DNA from: Montifringilla adamsi
Lineage: Eukaryota; Chordata; Aves; Passeriformes; Passeridae
Direction: 5' to 3'
Assembly (NCBI GenBank): GCA_017590115.1
Contig: JAGGNK010006448.1
Coordinates: 2,773,987-2,837,986 of the forward strand
DNA length: 64,000 nt
The position numbers and the translations under genes are program-made. Positions 22,031 to 35,000 of the stretch are shown in pieces; positions within the stretch are counted from its first letter, which is position 1; each line of letters starts with the position of its first letter. The notes under the pieces are model-generated. The model was not told where the DNA came from. It made no database searches and was given only the letters and a program-made list of their open reading frames with translations.

Positions 22031-25000
22031 GCTTCTTACGGGGTGGCTGGTAGTAGTAGGGATGGAGGAAGGTCTTATTCCGTGGATCCGACTGGGTCTT
22101 AACTACCTTCTGTTTTCTGCTTTCTTTTCAGGTCACGAATCAGGTAAGAAGGTTTTTTTCGAGGTAACCTTTAGTCTCTGCAGCTTTGGGCCCGTCTCCT
22201 CTCTTTTTCGTGTAGTAAAGGCTCCGTCTTGTCCAAGGAGAGTGCCCCCTTCCTTCCCCACGCGTGTCTGCGCTCGGTCTCCTCATGTCGGACCGTACTG
22301 GAACCTCTTCCTTAAAGATACTATATGAAAGAAAAACGAACAGTAAAAAGAGAATAGTTACGGCCTGGCTATTACTGTAATGAAATCTCTGATGTGTTTC
22401 AAGGTGGGTTTTAATTCATTAATTAGTGGTTAAAACATTAATTTATATATAACATGTGCCAGGTGTAGAGCTGTACATGATGGCTTTGGGCACATGTATG
22501 GATCTGCTTGCATCACTGTGTTGTAGTCTCATACTTCTTTGGCTGACCATAAAAAAAATAATGTAATTTTACCATATTTGCAATTTTCTGCTTATTAATG
22601 ACAATATGTGCCTGATTGGTTGTTGCTGTTTTTGTTGGTGTGGTAGAACCCACGCTAGAGAAAGGAAGCTTGTTCTAGTACATGAAACAATGCTCCCACT
22701 AAATCAGCTCTGGCTGGAAGAAAATCACATATACTCTAACCCTGCATCGTGTTCTCCGTGACAATTTTGAGCATGGCGTTAATGTTGATTTCAGCAGGCC
22801 TATTGGTAATGTTAAAGATGGTGTTTAAGCCAAAGGACTCTGAAACTTCCAGCAGCAAAATTGTATTCTTAAAACTATACTGTTGAAATATTTTGGAAAC
22901 TGGAGATTTCTGTGTGTGAAGAATGTTTTGTTTGGGTTTTTTGTTGTTGTGGTTGCTGTAATATACAAACTACAACTGCAGAAGAGTGAAGGGTTATTTG
23001 ATACTGGGTCATTTTGTGTGTTATAGTTTCCTAGGGCAAATAATTTACAGTATTGCTGCTGTGGAGCAATTTGAGAAGTCTATAATCCCAGTCTCCTGAG
23101 TTCAAATCGACGGCTTTTCCTGGGAGCCCATCTTGAACACATGCTATAGTTTCCTCTTTTTATTTTTGAAATTCAGAGAGTAAATTCCAGTTTGGAAGAA
23201 AATAAGTGAATAAATAACTAGTAAGAATTTGTAATTATCTAACTTTTGATTCTGACTTTCCAGATGGTGAGATGAGCTCATTATGGTACAAATTAAGATC
23301 ACCTTTAAAGTAGAAATTGAGGGGGAGAAAATAGTGACATTCTTTCATCTGAAATATCTTGTATCCCTATGCGTTTATGTTGTATGGAGAAAATCCTAAA
23401 GGAATGCCAAATGTACAATTTTAAGTGTGTTTAAAATTCATCTCTTTTGCACATTGGTGATGGATGTAGCTGTTGTAGATGATCATGGATAATAGGAATT
23501 TGTACTCCACAAGGACTTTCTTGTTACTGTTTCTGTGTAGAAAAGGCCACTTGAAACCAATTAGACTTCCTCCTTCACTACCAGTCTTGACTGAGCAGGA
23601 TTATTATCTAGACTGAGAGATGTATGTTAAAAAAAATAATAAACAGGTGGGTGTTGAATATGAATGCACCTTGAATTATTAATCGTTGTTCTTTTAATCT
23701 CATCAGTACAGTGGTGAACTGTGTAGCAACAGGGCTGTTAGTCATAAGTTATTCATATCCTGCTTGTGTTTAAAACAACAATAATGGTAATTTGAAATTC
23801 TAATGAAGTTGGTAACTAATTTTTGGAAAATCCTGTTGAGTTAATTGCAAGGATGGGCATTTCTTGTAGAACTCTGTGCTGTGCTCTGTAAAACATTTTA
23901 GAAATCTTCAGCATTAAAAAACCCTATGGTCTGCCTCTACAAACTGCAATATTCGTGTCTGGTAGTCATTTAAAACATGTATTTGGATAGACAGCTAGTC
24001 AAGTGCTAGGTGTTTCTTCTTGGGGTTTGTTGTTTGTTATTTGGCTTTTTTTAGTTGAGTATTAGACTATCTTTTATGCATACTACTTTTGTGAGTGTTA
24101 AAATTATTGCTAGGTATGGTAGTGAAATCTTAAACAAAAAAAAATTCCGGTGACCTGTAAGATGCATAGATTCTTACTGTTAGATTGTAATTAGAACTAT
24201 CATCAAGTGCTTATGCTGTTTTGGTTTTTTTACCAATAGTTTTATTCCCCTTATAATCAGTAATTAGTAAGGAAGTGTACTAAATGCAGACTCATTTGCT
24301 TTTAGTATGTTCTTACAATACTGTGTCTTCTGTGGTTTTGAAATATAGGCTGTAAATTTAAGGCTTTCAGACTTTGTGGTAGAAATGCAGATGATAATGG
24401 AAAAAAAGGGTATTTCTCAGTCAGAGGTATGTGAAGTCTTTCAAAAATAGCTCAGATTTCTCTGTCTGAAAGTGTTTATATTATAATACAAGTCCAGAAA
24501 TTTGTAAATCCCTAATCTGTATAGAACCTTTCTTTGTACATATGTGTTAAAATTATTTGAAGATTCAGAAACTGGCTGCTGAGGGTAAACAGGAATATTC
24601 TTTCTTAGCTTTAAAGATTTCCAGTGGCAGTGGAAATGTGTGACATGTCTGTAGTGATGTTTTCAAGAGAGAAGACAGTCATTCAATGCAGCACACAGTG
24701 CTGGTTGCAATGACTGAAGTCAAGAGTCAAATGCACCATACAGTGCTATGTTATTGTCACAGTACTTTTTTTCTCCTTCACTTCTACAGTCTGACAGAAT
24801 GAATTGTTGTCTACGTCTGATACAGAAAGAGTTGATGATTCAGCATTTACAAAGCTCCATTTTGTGTACAGTGATGACAGGGAATGGTTTCTTCTCTTTG
24901 ACTTTCCTTTGGTGGGGGCCTGACATGATCAGCACTACCCTCCTTCCTGGGTATCTTATGGCATTTTCCTGAGAGAAAGCAAGAAAATTGTGTTTATCAA

Positions 25001-25996
25001 TTACCATAGATATGATGTTTGTGTATCTTTTTCCTAATTTCTTCTAAAAAAAAAAAAATCAAAACTGCATGTAAATTTTTTGGAGTGAAGAGATCAGAAC
25101 ACAAGCTGATTGTTCTTTCTCATAATGTTGCTTCAGTCTGGCTTACAACCCACAACTGATTGTGTAGGACATGTAGATAAACAAAAACTATGGGTGGATA
25201 TTTTTCGTGATGTCCCACCTTTTTTTGTTCTCTCTTCCCTTTCTTCATCTTCAACATTCTAAGAAATACCCCTGCTTCCTGAATAAGATAACATGTCCAC
25301 TCATGCCTTCGTTGGATCCAGATAAGGATAGAATAATATACTGCATCTGACTATGAAGCTCAAGCACTGGCTTCAGAGTTTGACTGCTGAGTGTTGGCTG
25401 TAGCTTGAGTTTATTTTGCTCCATAGGGCTTAGTTGCTGGTTCTTAGTTATCTTCCAGCCTTATTTGTAGGCCTTTGATCATACTTTTTGGGAGGGTTTG
25501 GGGTTTTGAGTTTTTTAAGCCATTAAGGTATTGAGAGTCAGCTGCATAAAGAAAATTATTTTAGCTCATGAACATCATTGACAGCTGTGACTTGAAAGTT
25601 ATGGGGACAATAAAGCTCACAAAGCATGGAACAAATGGCAGAAACTGGATACAGCCAGTCTTTATCCATTTATGGAACACTTCTCTTCAGGGTGTCAGGC
25701 AAATACAGAGAAGAATTAAGTATCTTGGAAGCAGGCCTTAGTCTTCCTAAAAGATCTTTTAATTTCCTGGACTCTGAAACTCTATCCCACAAGCTTTCCC
25801 AAAGAAAAGCCGTAGTGATCAAAATAATTGAAAATGTGGTGCGCACAAATGAAGTGCATTGGGAGTACCTCATAGATGAGGTACTGAGGTACTGTCTTAG
25901 TGTGAAAGGATGTTGGTTATGGAGAAACACAGATGTCCTCCTAAAATGCCGAACAAAGCTTCTGTTTTGGTGGTTTTTTTGTTGTTTTTTTTTTTT

Positions 25997-26042
<46 letters not shown>

Positions 26043-29000
26043 TGAGGGAGTGGAGTTTAACTCTTTTGTGGTAAGCAGAATGAAAAATAGTGGAGATAGT
26101 ATACATGCTTGGAAAACAGCCTGTTATTACTCATGTAGCCTCAGAAAGTTGAAAACCAGGATTTGGTTTGTGTCTTTCTGTAAAACCAATATCCCAGAAA
26201 GCCTTTCACAGAGCCAGCAAAGGGGGAATGTTGAGCCTGTGATGCTGCATAGCAAAGAATAAGCACAAGGATGAAGGAATTGTAGGTGACCACTGTGAGA
26301 GCACTTTGTGAATGGCTTCTTCTAGGTTAAGATATCTCCAACTATGTTTAAATAGGTAAATATGTTGCACAGGGAAAATTGTCGCTTGTTTTGGGGTTTA
26401 GAGTAGTATTTATATGAATAGTTGAAAGATTGCCTTAGCTCAGTCTTTGTATGTTCTTCAGTAATTGAAAGCTATGAAAAACATGTATTTCGTTACTCTA
26501 CATGAATTTGCCTCTTCTGGTCCTTCTTATGATAATTTTTGCTCAGTTTCTTAGTTTCTCTTACAAGGAAACCCTTACTGTCTTGAAGACAAAGGGGAAA
26601 ACAGGTGACATTTATTTGTACCTTATGCGTTATCTTGCTGCACTGAAATGCTTTTTCCGACTTTGACATTTTGCTTGTTTAAAGGACCAGCAGAACCAGT
26701 AGAATCTACTGGTTGTTTCAGTAAACTGTAAAAAAAGAAATGTATATAACAGCTTATTTAGAAGAGTAAATTGATCCAGCTCATTTCTGTTATGAGTAAC
26801 TTTTTAGATCATGCAAACAGGTCTGTTAAATGTTTTTCACAGTATAACACAGTATTCTGTTTTGAATCAGTGTCTCGGTATCAACACCTCAGGACTCTGC
26901 TGGAAGCATTTTAAAGCTCTTGCTCACTGGTTTCGGAGGAAGCCTGGGTCAGCTGGTTCATCCACATTTCTGTGTGCTTTTCTTGCATTGCTCCCTGAGG
27001 GATGCCCTGGTTGAATATGTACAGCAGTGCCTGGGCATACTGAGCGTTAAATTTCAAAACTGCTTTATGAGTATGTGAAAAATATATACCTCTCATTTTG
27101 AAGAACAGCAGCACTAACTGTGAGTCAGGGTTGCTCTTCTAGACACCATAAAGTAGTGAACACAACTGGAAGGATAAGAATTTTGGGGATGTAAGTTTTC
27201 TCATGTTTTTGAAAAAAAATTGCGATGGGCTGTATTCTTTGAACTTTATTATGGTGTCCCAAAGTACAGAACCTGAGGATATTACAGAATTGTAATAAAT
27301 TTTGAGTTTCCCAAGGAAGTCTATTATAATGTTTTGAACAAGATCATACTGTGGCCATTCTAAGTGAGGAGTAGTTGGTAAAGAAGAATAATGCAGCTTA
27401 TGTAAGTTCCAGCTATCTCTACGCTCCTGGTGCTTTTTGACCTGCTGTACAGAACTAAAGTTACAGCTGCCACATATGACTGAATTGATGCTGTCTCTAA
27501 AATATACTGAAAAATTGTTCCTTCATTTTAATTCCATAAACATTATGGTGAAAGAATGAAGAAATATATCCTTATAATGCTCCAACAGTAAAATATTGTT
27601 CAGGTGGTTCCCTTATTTCTATAAAGGGATTTCACTTCTCAAATAGACTTGGTTTTGTTACATGCTTCTAGAAATGATGTGTAAAGAATTAAAAGCATCT
27701 TGTGCATTTGTATTTTTACTATAGATTAATAAGAATTGGATACTTTAAGAAATGAATAATTTTCCCTTTCTTGATGATTATTCAATGTTACATTTTACCC
27801 AATGTCTTACTACAATTTAGGGGAAAATGCTTTCAATTCAATAAAGTGCCAAAAATTCTTGTGCTTTAATGAAAAAGTTAGACAGTGTTGATTGTCTTAA
27901 TTGGTTTATTTATATGTTGTCCTTTCAGTTTCCTAAAGCCATAAGAACACTTCATTTTTGCAGAGGAAAGTCTTAACTGTGGTTTCATTGTGATAGAGAG
28001 ATGCTTTAATGCATTCACCAGAAGTACAATAAAATGTAGATGCTGTGGGTGTTTGGTTTATATTTGTGCTTAGAAGCGGATGGCAACAGTTGGTTCTTCT
28101 CACAGAAGCTCTCTTGACTTCTGCATCTGAGAGTCTGGAAATGTTTGTGCATTTTGCCAGTTTTATGTTTTCATGGTTCCAACTTTTATATAAATACCGC
28201 AGTAAAATGTGGAAAAATCGAGGTCTTGAGTGTAATGCCTTAGTATTTAAAATGTGATGTTCCTGAACTATTTGCAGAAGCTGTGCAACTTTAGTTGCAC
28301 TTAAATGTTAAGCTCCTATTTTGTTTCAGTTTTTGTCCTCATTTTGTTTTTACAGGCAAGTAACAGAGCAGAATGGCTGCTTAGACAGTATTTCAATTGT
28401 GCATTTACTGCATAAGTTTATAATAAATTTCACCCTTACATTGTCTTACCCCACTTACCCTTTCTGCATGTCCATAAACCTGATAGATCAAATCCTACTG
28501 GCTCTGTAACTGTGTTGGCAGAAGTAGGATTCTAAACTCATATTAAAGATAACTGCTCTGTGCTTTTTTCAGTTAGTAGGCTGGTACCAGCAATGAAAAC
28601 TGAATAGCTTGTACCACATGCTGCGTAGGTAGAGTGCCTAGAAGTGCCTATTGTAATGTTTTTGCTATTAACCAACATTTAGACATACAGATTTACAAAT
28701 TATGATCATTTAGAATAGAATGAGATAGGCTGGAAGGGGCTTTTGAGTTCTGCAAGACCAACCATACTGTGTTCAAAACAAGTTGCTCAGCGACCTGTCA
28801 AGTTATGAATTTCTCAAGACGAACTCCACAGTCTCCTGGACAGTTTGTGCTAGTGTTTTAGTATATCTTTTATTTTAAAATTTATTTTTAAATGCCTTCC
28901 TTATCAAGTTACATTTCCCTGTGTTTCAGCCTCTTGTTTCTTGCTGTTTTACTCTACGCTGCTGAGTCTGTATCCATCTTCTCTTTGCTCTCCCTTAGCT

Positions 29001-32000
29001 AGTTATAAACAGTAATAGTCAGGTGAGAAAGAAGGGCCTTCTGGAATATTGGAACAAGAAGGACAAATTCATAGGAAGTGCAGATAAGGTTGAGGGGTGT
29101 AAAGTATTTTCTAAAGTGGCTTTTTGTCTACTAGCTAGCTGGACCAGTGAAAAACCAGAAAGTGTTTTTCAGCAAGGTGTTTTAAGACAAGAAGAAAAGA
29201 GACAACCAAAACTGTGACAACAGTCTGTAAAAATAAAGTTGCGAAAAAGTGAATACTAGATACAGACGTGTGGGGGGTTTTGTGCTGCTGTTGTTGTTCT
29301 TCCTGAGCTCCTCTAAGACTTCTGTAATATAGCCAAGAATTTTTATTTTTTTCTTTTTTAAGGTGAAAGCTCAAAGACCTATAAATTAAGATTTGTCAGC
29401 AGTGTGATAAGCAGTGTCTGAGAAAAAGATTCTGATACTCTCTTCTGCAGATCCAGAGAAATATTAAGCTGCTATTTTTTGTTGTCTTGCATACATAGCA
29501 TCAATAAGTTAAGAGAAAGTGAACAACTGAAAATGAGTGAGCCCTCAGAGAACCCTAACTGTTCTTTAACAGTAGGTATTTGTAGAATAAAATTGCTTGG
29601 ATAATCCCTAAATAATTGGAAAGGAAAACAGCAGAGATCTCTCACCTTTTTAGACAGTGACGTTGTCTAAAAAGCATCCTGAACTTCCTGCTGTCCTAAA
29701 ACAGGAATGACTTTGTCTTCCCATCCAGCCATCTATTGTTCATCTGTTACCCATCTGTCACTCTCTCTTACACAGAGACTTACTCTGCACAGTTTTTACA
29801 ATCTAGTTAATAATTTTCAGAAGGATATTTCTATCTTTTTTTCCAGGCCTGAATGAAACCCTCTTGATGCATATAAGAGATATCTTCTTTGCCTATTTTG
29901 AATCTGTCCTTAGTATTTTATTTTTGGTTTATGATTCTACAGTAGAGTTGTTAGGCGGGTTGTGTGTTAAGATCACTGCTTGCCATTCTAAGCCTATGAT
30001 CTTGCTGTTCTCTGTAGTGCTGACCATCATTTTTCATTGTCACTCTCATTGTTTACTGGAAGCTACAATTTCTCAGACTGTAAAGTTTCTAGGTGGTATG
30101 GTAGCATGAATAATGAAAGGTGACCTTTATCAATGGAGTTTAGTTCTGTTAAATTCTTAATTCAGGAGTTCGAATGTACCGTTCTTGGGTTTAGTTAGCA
30201 TTTTGTTGACTTTGGGTTTAAAGGGGTTGGTTTTATTTTTATTAGTTGGTTTTTTGGTTGCTTGTTGATTTTTCTTTTCCCCAGTGGTGTAGAAAAGGAC
30301 AAGCGACTCTAAACCACTTATTTGTCCAGTAACTTAATGGGATTCTTTATCACTGTTCTTTCTGGTTTGTGGGGTCTTTTTTTATTTTTGGGTGTTTGTA
30401 CCCTTATTTCACAGAATATTGCAAAATATCAAGTGATACTGGAATGGAAAACAGATTTTTTTTCAGTTGTGTTACTTTTCTTGCAATAAAAATTATAGAT
30501 TAATTGCTGGCATAATAAGAGAAGTACTGGAAGTACTTATTAATTAATATTTTAATGCACCCATACATGTAGTCCCTTCTCTTTGCCTTTTTTTTTTTTT
30601 TTTTTTTTTTTGCTATTCACAAAGTGAATTACCACAAAGTGGTAATTATCTTCACAATATAGAAGGTTAGAATAGAAGTTCAAAATACATTGTCTTCTGT
30701 TTCATCAGTTACTAAATGCTTAACACTTCCCCTTTTCCTCATGTTCATTCAAAGATCTGTATATGCCACAGGGTATAATTCGTTTTTTCATATAATTGTG
30801 AATGGTCACTGTGTGTGTACAGTAACAACAGTTCCTGAAATCAGTTAGGTTCTTCCAGAGTGACAATGAAAAGATTTCAAATTATCTTTGACCGTCTCTG
30901 TGGTTATTAATTCTGCAGCTGTTGTTGTGATGCCTAGTTTACTTGAGTAGAAGAATATCCAATTAAAAAGTGAGCATCCAGTCTTCAAAATATATTACTC
31001 CATCATAGTTTGAAGGGATTTTTCTTGTAAAAGCTACACTTACTAAAGTGTGCATCTTGTGTGGTTTTGCTCCTAACATCTTTTTGCTTGTAGGAGCTCC
31101 AATATGAGCACTGGTGCCAGGTATTCTGAAGGCATGGAGTCTAATAATACCATATGGAGTCAAATAATGCCATAAGTTTGTTCATATGTGCTCTGACTGA
31201 TGGCTCTGATGATTTCTAGTTAACATGAATATTCAGTAAAATTAGATTCACAAAATCTGCTGTTTTGTGACAGAACTCTTTAAATAGTTGAAATGCTTTG
31301 ATGCTTCAGTAAATTGTGCTGGGAGTGTTTCCACTTCCCTTCCATAAATACTATTTAAATACATAAAACATGGGGTTTTGTGTGTGTTGGTGTGTGATTT
31401 ATTCAGCTTTATTTATTAAAATATTTGTCTCTTTTATTCTCCTTAAATTGTAGAAAGCATAGGTTGTTTTAATGTATGTCACATTGTGGATACTCTGTTA
31501 TGCTTCTGAAAAGATAGGTGTTTTGAGTGTTCTTGTTTAATATTATGCGTTTGTTGTTGTTTTTTTTTTTTTTTTTCTTTTCCAGTTCCTGAAACAGCTG
31601 GGTATACATCCTGACTGGCAATTTGTAGATGTTTATGGTATGGAACCAGAACTGCTTAGCATGGTGCCAAGACCTGTATGTGCTGTACTACTTCTCTTTC
31701 CAATAACAGAAAAGGTAAATGTTTATTTAATAATCAGTTAATTGCTTTTGTCATACGTGAAATGGGATTGAAAGCTTAAATCTTGTACTTTGGTGTCATA
31801 CTACAATCAAGACGAGACTCAAGCTTTATTCGAGAGACTTCTTCATTAAAAATAACACAAAAAATGCTTCACAAAAAACCTTGCATGTACATTTCTGATT
31901 TCAAATCAGAATGGGAAAAGCTAATGTAGAAGCACAGAGAAATATGCCTCACACTTTTTTATTACAGGCAATTTAAGGTATTTTTTATAATAAGCACTGT

Positions 32001-35000
32001 GAAATGGCTCAATTTGCTAATTTTAGCAGAAAGCTCCAGTTGCATAAGGAAAATCAGAAATAAGGTGTAGGACAATATGCAACTCCTTTTTGAGTTTTTT
32101 TTGTCCTGTTACACTGACAATCCTTCAGACTTCAATCCACTTTCAGTTCAGTCATGAGTATTGATGTGGCTTTCACTTCTTGGACAGATGGGACATACTA
32201 TTAAGATGAAAGACAATTTCCACTCCATCTTTCACTATGTTGGAGTTTGGTTAAATCTTCATTGTGCTTATTTTGTGTCATCACATGCTTTTATGTAGTG
32301 TGATTCATATTGATCTTTCAATTTATAACAGTATTACACGATTGTGATAAGATCAACCAAAAAGGTTGAAGTGAATCTGTCCACAATTCATTCTTTTAAT
32401 ATGTCTCTCAAAAATAATACATAGCATATAAGGACAAATCACTTAGCTATTGAAGCTTAACTTCTAAGCACAAGGTGTTTAAATAGACAGGAGTGATCGG
32501 TCAGTCTTCCTACTCATTATGTCCTGTAAACCTTTGCATTCTCAGTTTCTCCAAAACAGCTATGCAGGCAGTACTTTTCAAGTTTGATTTCAGCCACCTT
32601 GATAGTTTTGAGCTTAATCAAACTTTCAACTCATCTGTCCTCAGGAAATATCCTTTCTGTCACCTTTGAGGCATTGTTTTCTGTGTGCTGTTGTTTCTGT
32701 CTGGCTGTTTGAGTTACAGGTCTGACTGTCACTTTTCTTTTGACTCTCTGCTTGTGCAAACCTTTTTTTGAATCATGCTATGGGAGCATTATCCCATAAG
32801 AAAGAAACTTGCTCTTATTCCAGAAGGTGTATCCAATTTGATCCTAAAGAAACATATGACAAACAAAACCAGAGAAACAATATTTCCTCTGTTGCATCAA
32901 TCAGTCAAATCTGAGCACCAGCCAAGTGTTCAGCATGTTAATCCTTCTGAAACATCAGGGACACAAGTGTTTCTATCAACTGTTTAGCCTGGCTGTGTGA
33001 ACGGTGAATGTTTCATGGGAGCTCCCAGTGTTCTGAAGCTTTTGTTGGTCACTGTGAACTCCACAAGACACTTGAGCATTATTTTGTATTTCTAGAGTAG
33101 TTTTTCCCTCCTCAGCCTCCTTTTCAAAATGGCCTGTAAAATTACACGTTTATTTAATTTATGTTTTATTTGTTTCTTGGCTGTGTCTACATTTATGAAA
33201 GTGCCTATTAGTTTTGCTGCCTTTGTAAACACTTTTCTCACATGTCTGTCTGTTCTTCTGTCTGGAAGTTCAGTGGTTTTGTGGTTCCTGTATATCAGTT
33301 TCCTAGAACTTGCTTTCAGGGCAAGCTACTCTTGTTAGCATTTAGATAATTTTAGGATTGTTGTACACTTTAAAGGTCAATGGCTTTCTTCGTCTGCATA
33401 GTATGTTGTAGACAATGTCAATATTGTGGGTGTTGGCATTTTGGGCCTAATGAACGAATAGACCCAAATTAATCTAAATTATGGGATATAGCTTAGGTTA
33501 GGAGGAATCTGTTGAGATGATCTGGTCTATCCCTTTCTCAAAATTGTATTTTTGGTATTCTCAGCACTTATATATTTATTTTTTCTGTGGATTTTATTTT
33601 GGTTGGGAGGAAATGAATGGCAGCTGTATTGTTCACCGCTCTAAGTCTGAAATTTTTGTCCAATTAAATTCTATGAAATTTTTATCTCAATTAAGGCTAT
33701 TTTTGTTAGCTTGTAGATAAACCAAATTAAAATGGTTTATAATGCTCTTGCTATTACTTAGCCTATTCAGAACATTGAGACAACCTACAAAAGTGGAATA
33801 TGATGCTGGAAGTTTTTTGGTTTTGTGTGTCACTGACAGTACAGACAGCCCAAGGGAAATTTCTCAGGAGTTTGCAGGAAGAGTTCCTTGGTAACATTTG
33901 CATTCTTACTTCACTTTCATCATACTTATATAAAAAGCCCATCTACTGCAAAATTCTATTTTTTTTTTGTCTGCAAAAGTACCTAGTAAAAGAGGCAAAG
34001 GAAGAAGCATTAACTGGAACATTTGTGGATTTATTCCTTTCTTTTTCTGTCTGAAATTAAAATTTACCAAAAGAAAATAAACAAAAACCTCAAAAAAACA
34101 TAACACCACTCCCCCAAAAGAACCAAAAAATCACACCCAGCAACAAAAAAAACCCCACAAAACTGAACACTATTTCACAGTATAACAGGTTTTAGTCAAA
34201 TATGATCTTTATAAAACAAGTACTCTAGATTGTTCTGTCAAAGCAAATTCTCTTTGCTACAGAATATAAAAGTTTACTTTATGAATATTGCTTCAGAAGG
34301 GCCTGTTTTGATGCCTTGGGTGTTATATAGATCTTTGTTTAAATTCCTGGGAAAAATGAAATGTAACAGTAGAATTTTTAAAGAATGCTTCATGATGATT
34401 AATCACCTGAAGTATTATGGTTTTCTTTAGCACTTGGACACTTCTGTCCTTAAAGAGCCTTTAGTTGCATTGAAGCGAGATGGTGACATGAGCTCAGATC
34501 AAGGAAACACTTTGAAAATTTTTAAAGTTGTTTTAGATAACACATACTCAAAACGATCTTTCAAGTGTGAAGGCATTACCCAATACTAAGAAAACAGTAT
34601 AGAGCAGTTCAGATAAGTTTACATATACTTGTTGGACCACATGTGTTAAACATTTCAAATGGCAGTATTAATTAGCTGTTGTATTTTATAAATTGTTTTG
34701 TCTTGAATGATGTAGCTATTTGTACTATTTGTGAAATAACTGTAACTATTTGTGACTTTGATTTTCCTTCTAGTATGAAACCTTCAGAACAGAAGAAGAA
34801 GAGAGGATAAAAGCTAAGGGACAAGATGTCAAATCATCAGTGTATTTCATGAAGCAGACCATTAACAATGCTTGTGGGACAATTGGGCTAATTCATGCTA
34901 TTGCAAACAACAGAGATAAAATGAACTTTGGTAAGATTTTTTTGTTTGGTTTTTGTTGGCTTTTCCCTTTTTTTCCTCAGCTGTGGGAAGCCATAGAGGG

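Larger units (their letters stand above)
22144..31585 (+). other. UCHL3: UCHL3 intron 2 (9.4 kb)
   Basis: AT-rich intron with no internal gene that I can recognise. It contains a 41-base poly-T tract, a diverged CR1 fragment and a double hairpin near 30.6 kb. The open frames inside (for example 25626-26045) show no recognisable protein and run into simple repeats. Confidence 0.7.

Noticed and set aside
25999..26039. Poly-T as the tail of a minus-strand processed pseudogene
   Set aside because: No coding similarity was visible next to it, so a simple repeat is the safer description.
25626..26045. 139-codon plus-strand open frame in UCHL3 intron 2
   Set aside because: It matches no protein I know and ends in poly-Phe from the T41 tract.
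33485..33545. Possible CR1 scrap in UCHL3 intron 3
   Set aside because: Only about 50 bases resemble the CR1 3' region (TTAGGAGGAATCTGTTGAGA), too few and too diverged to call.
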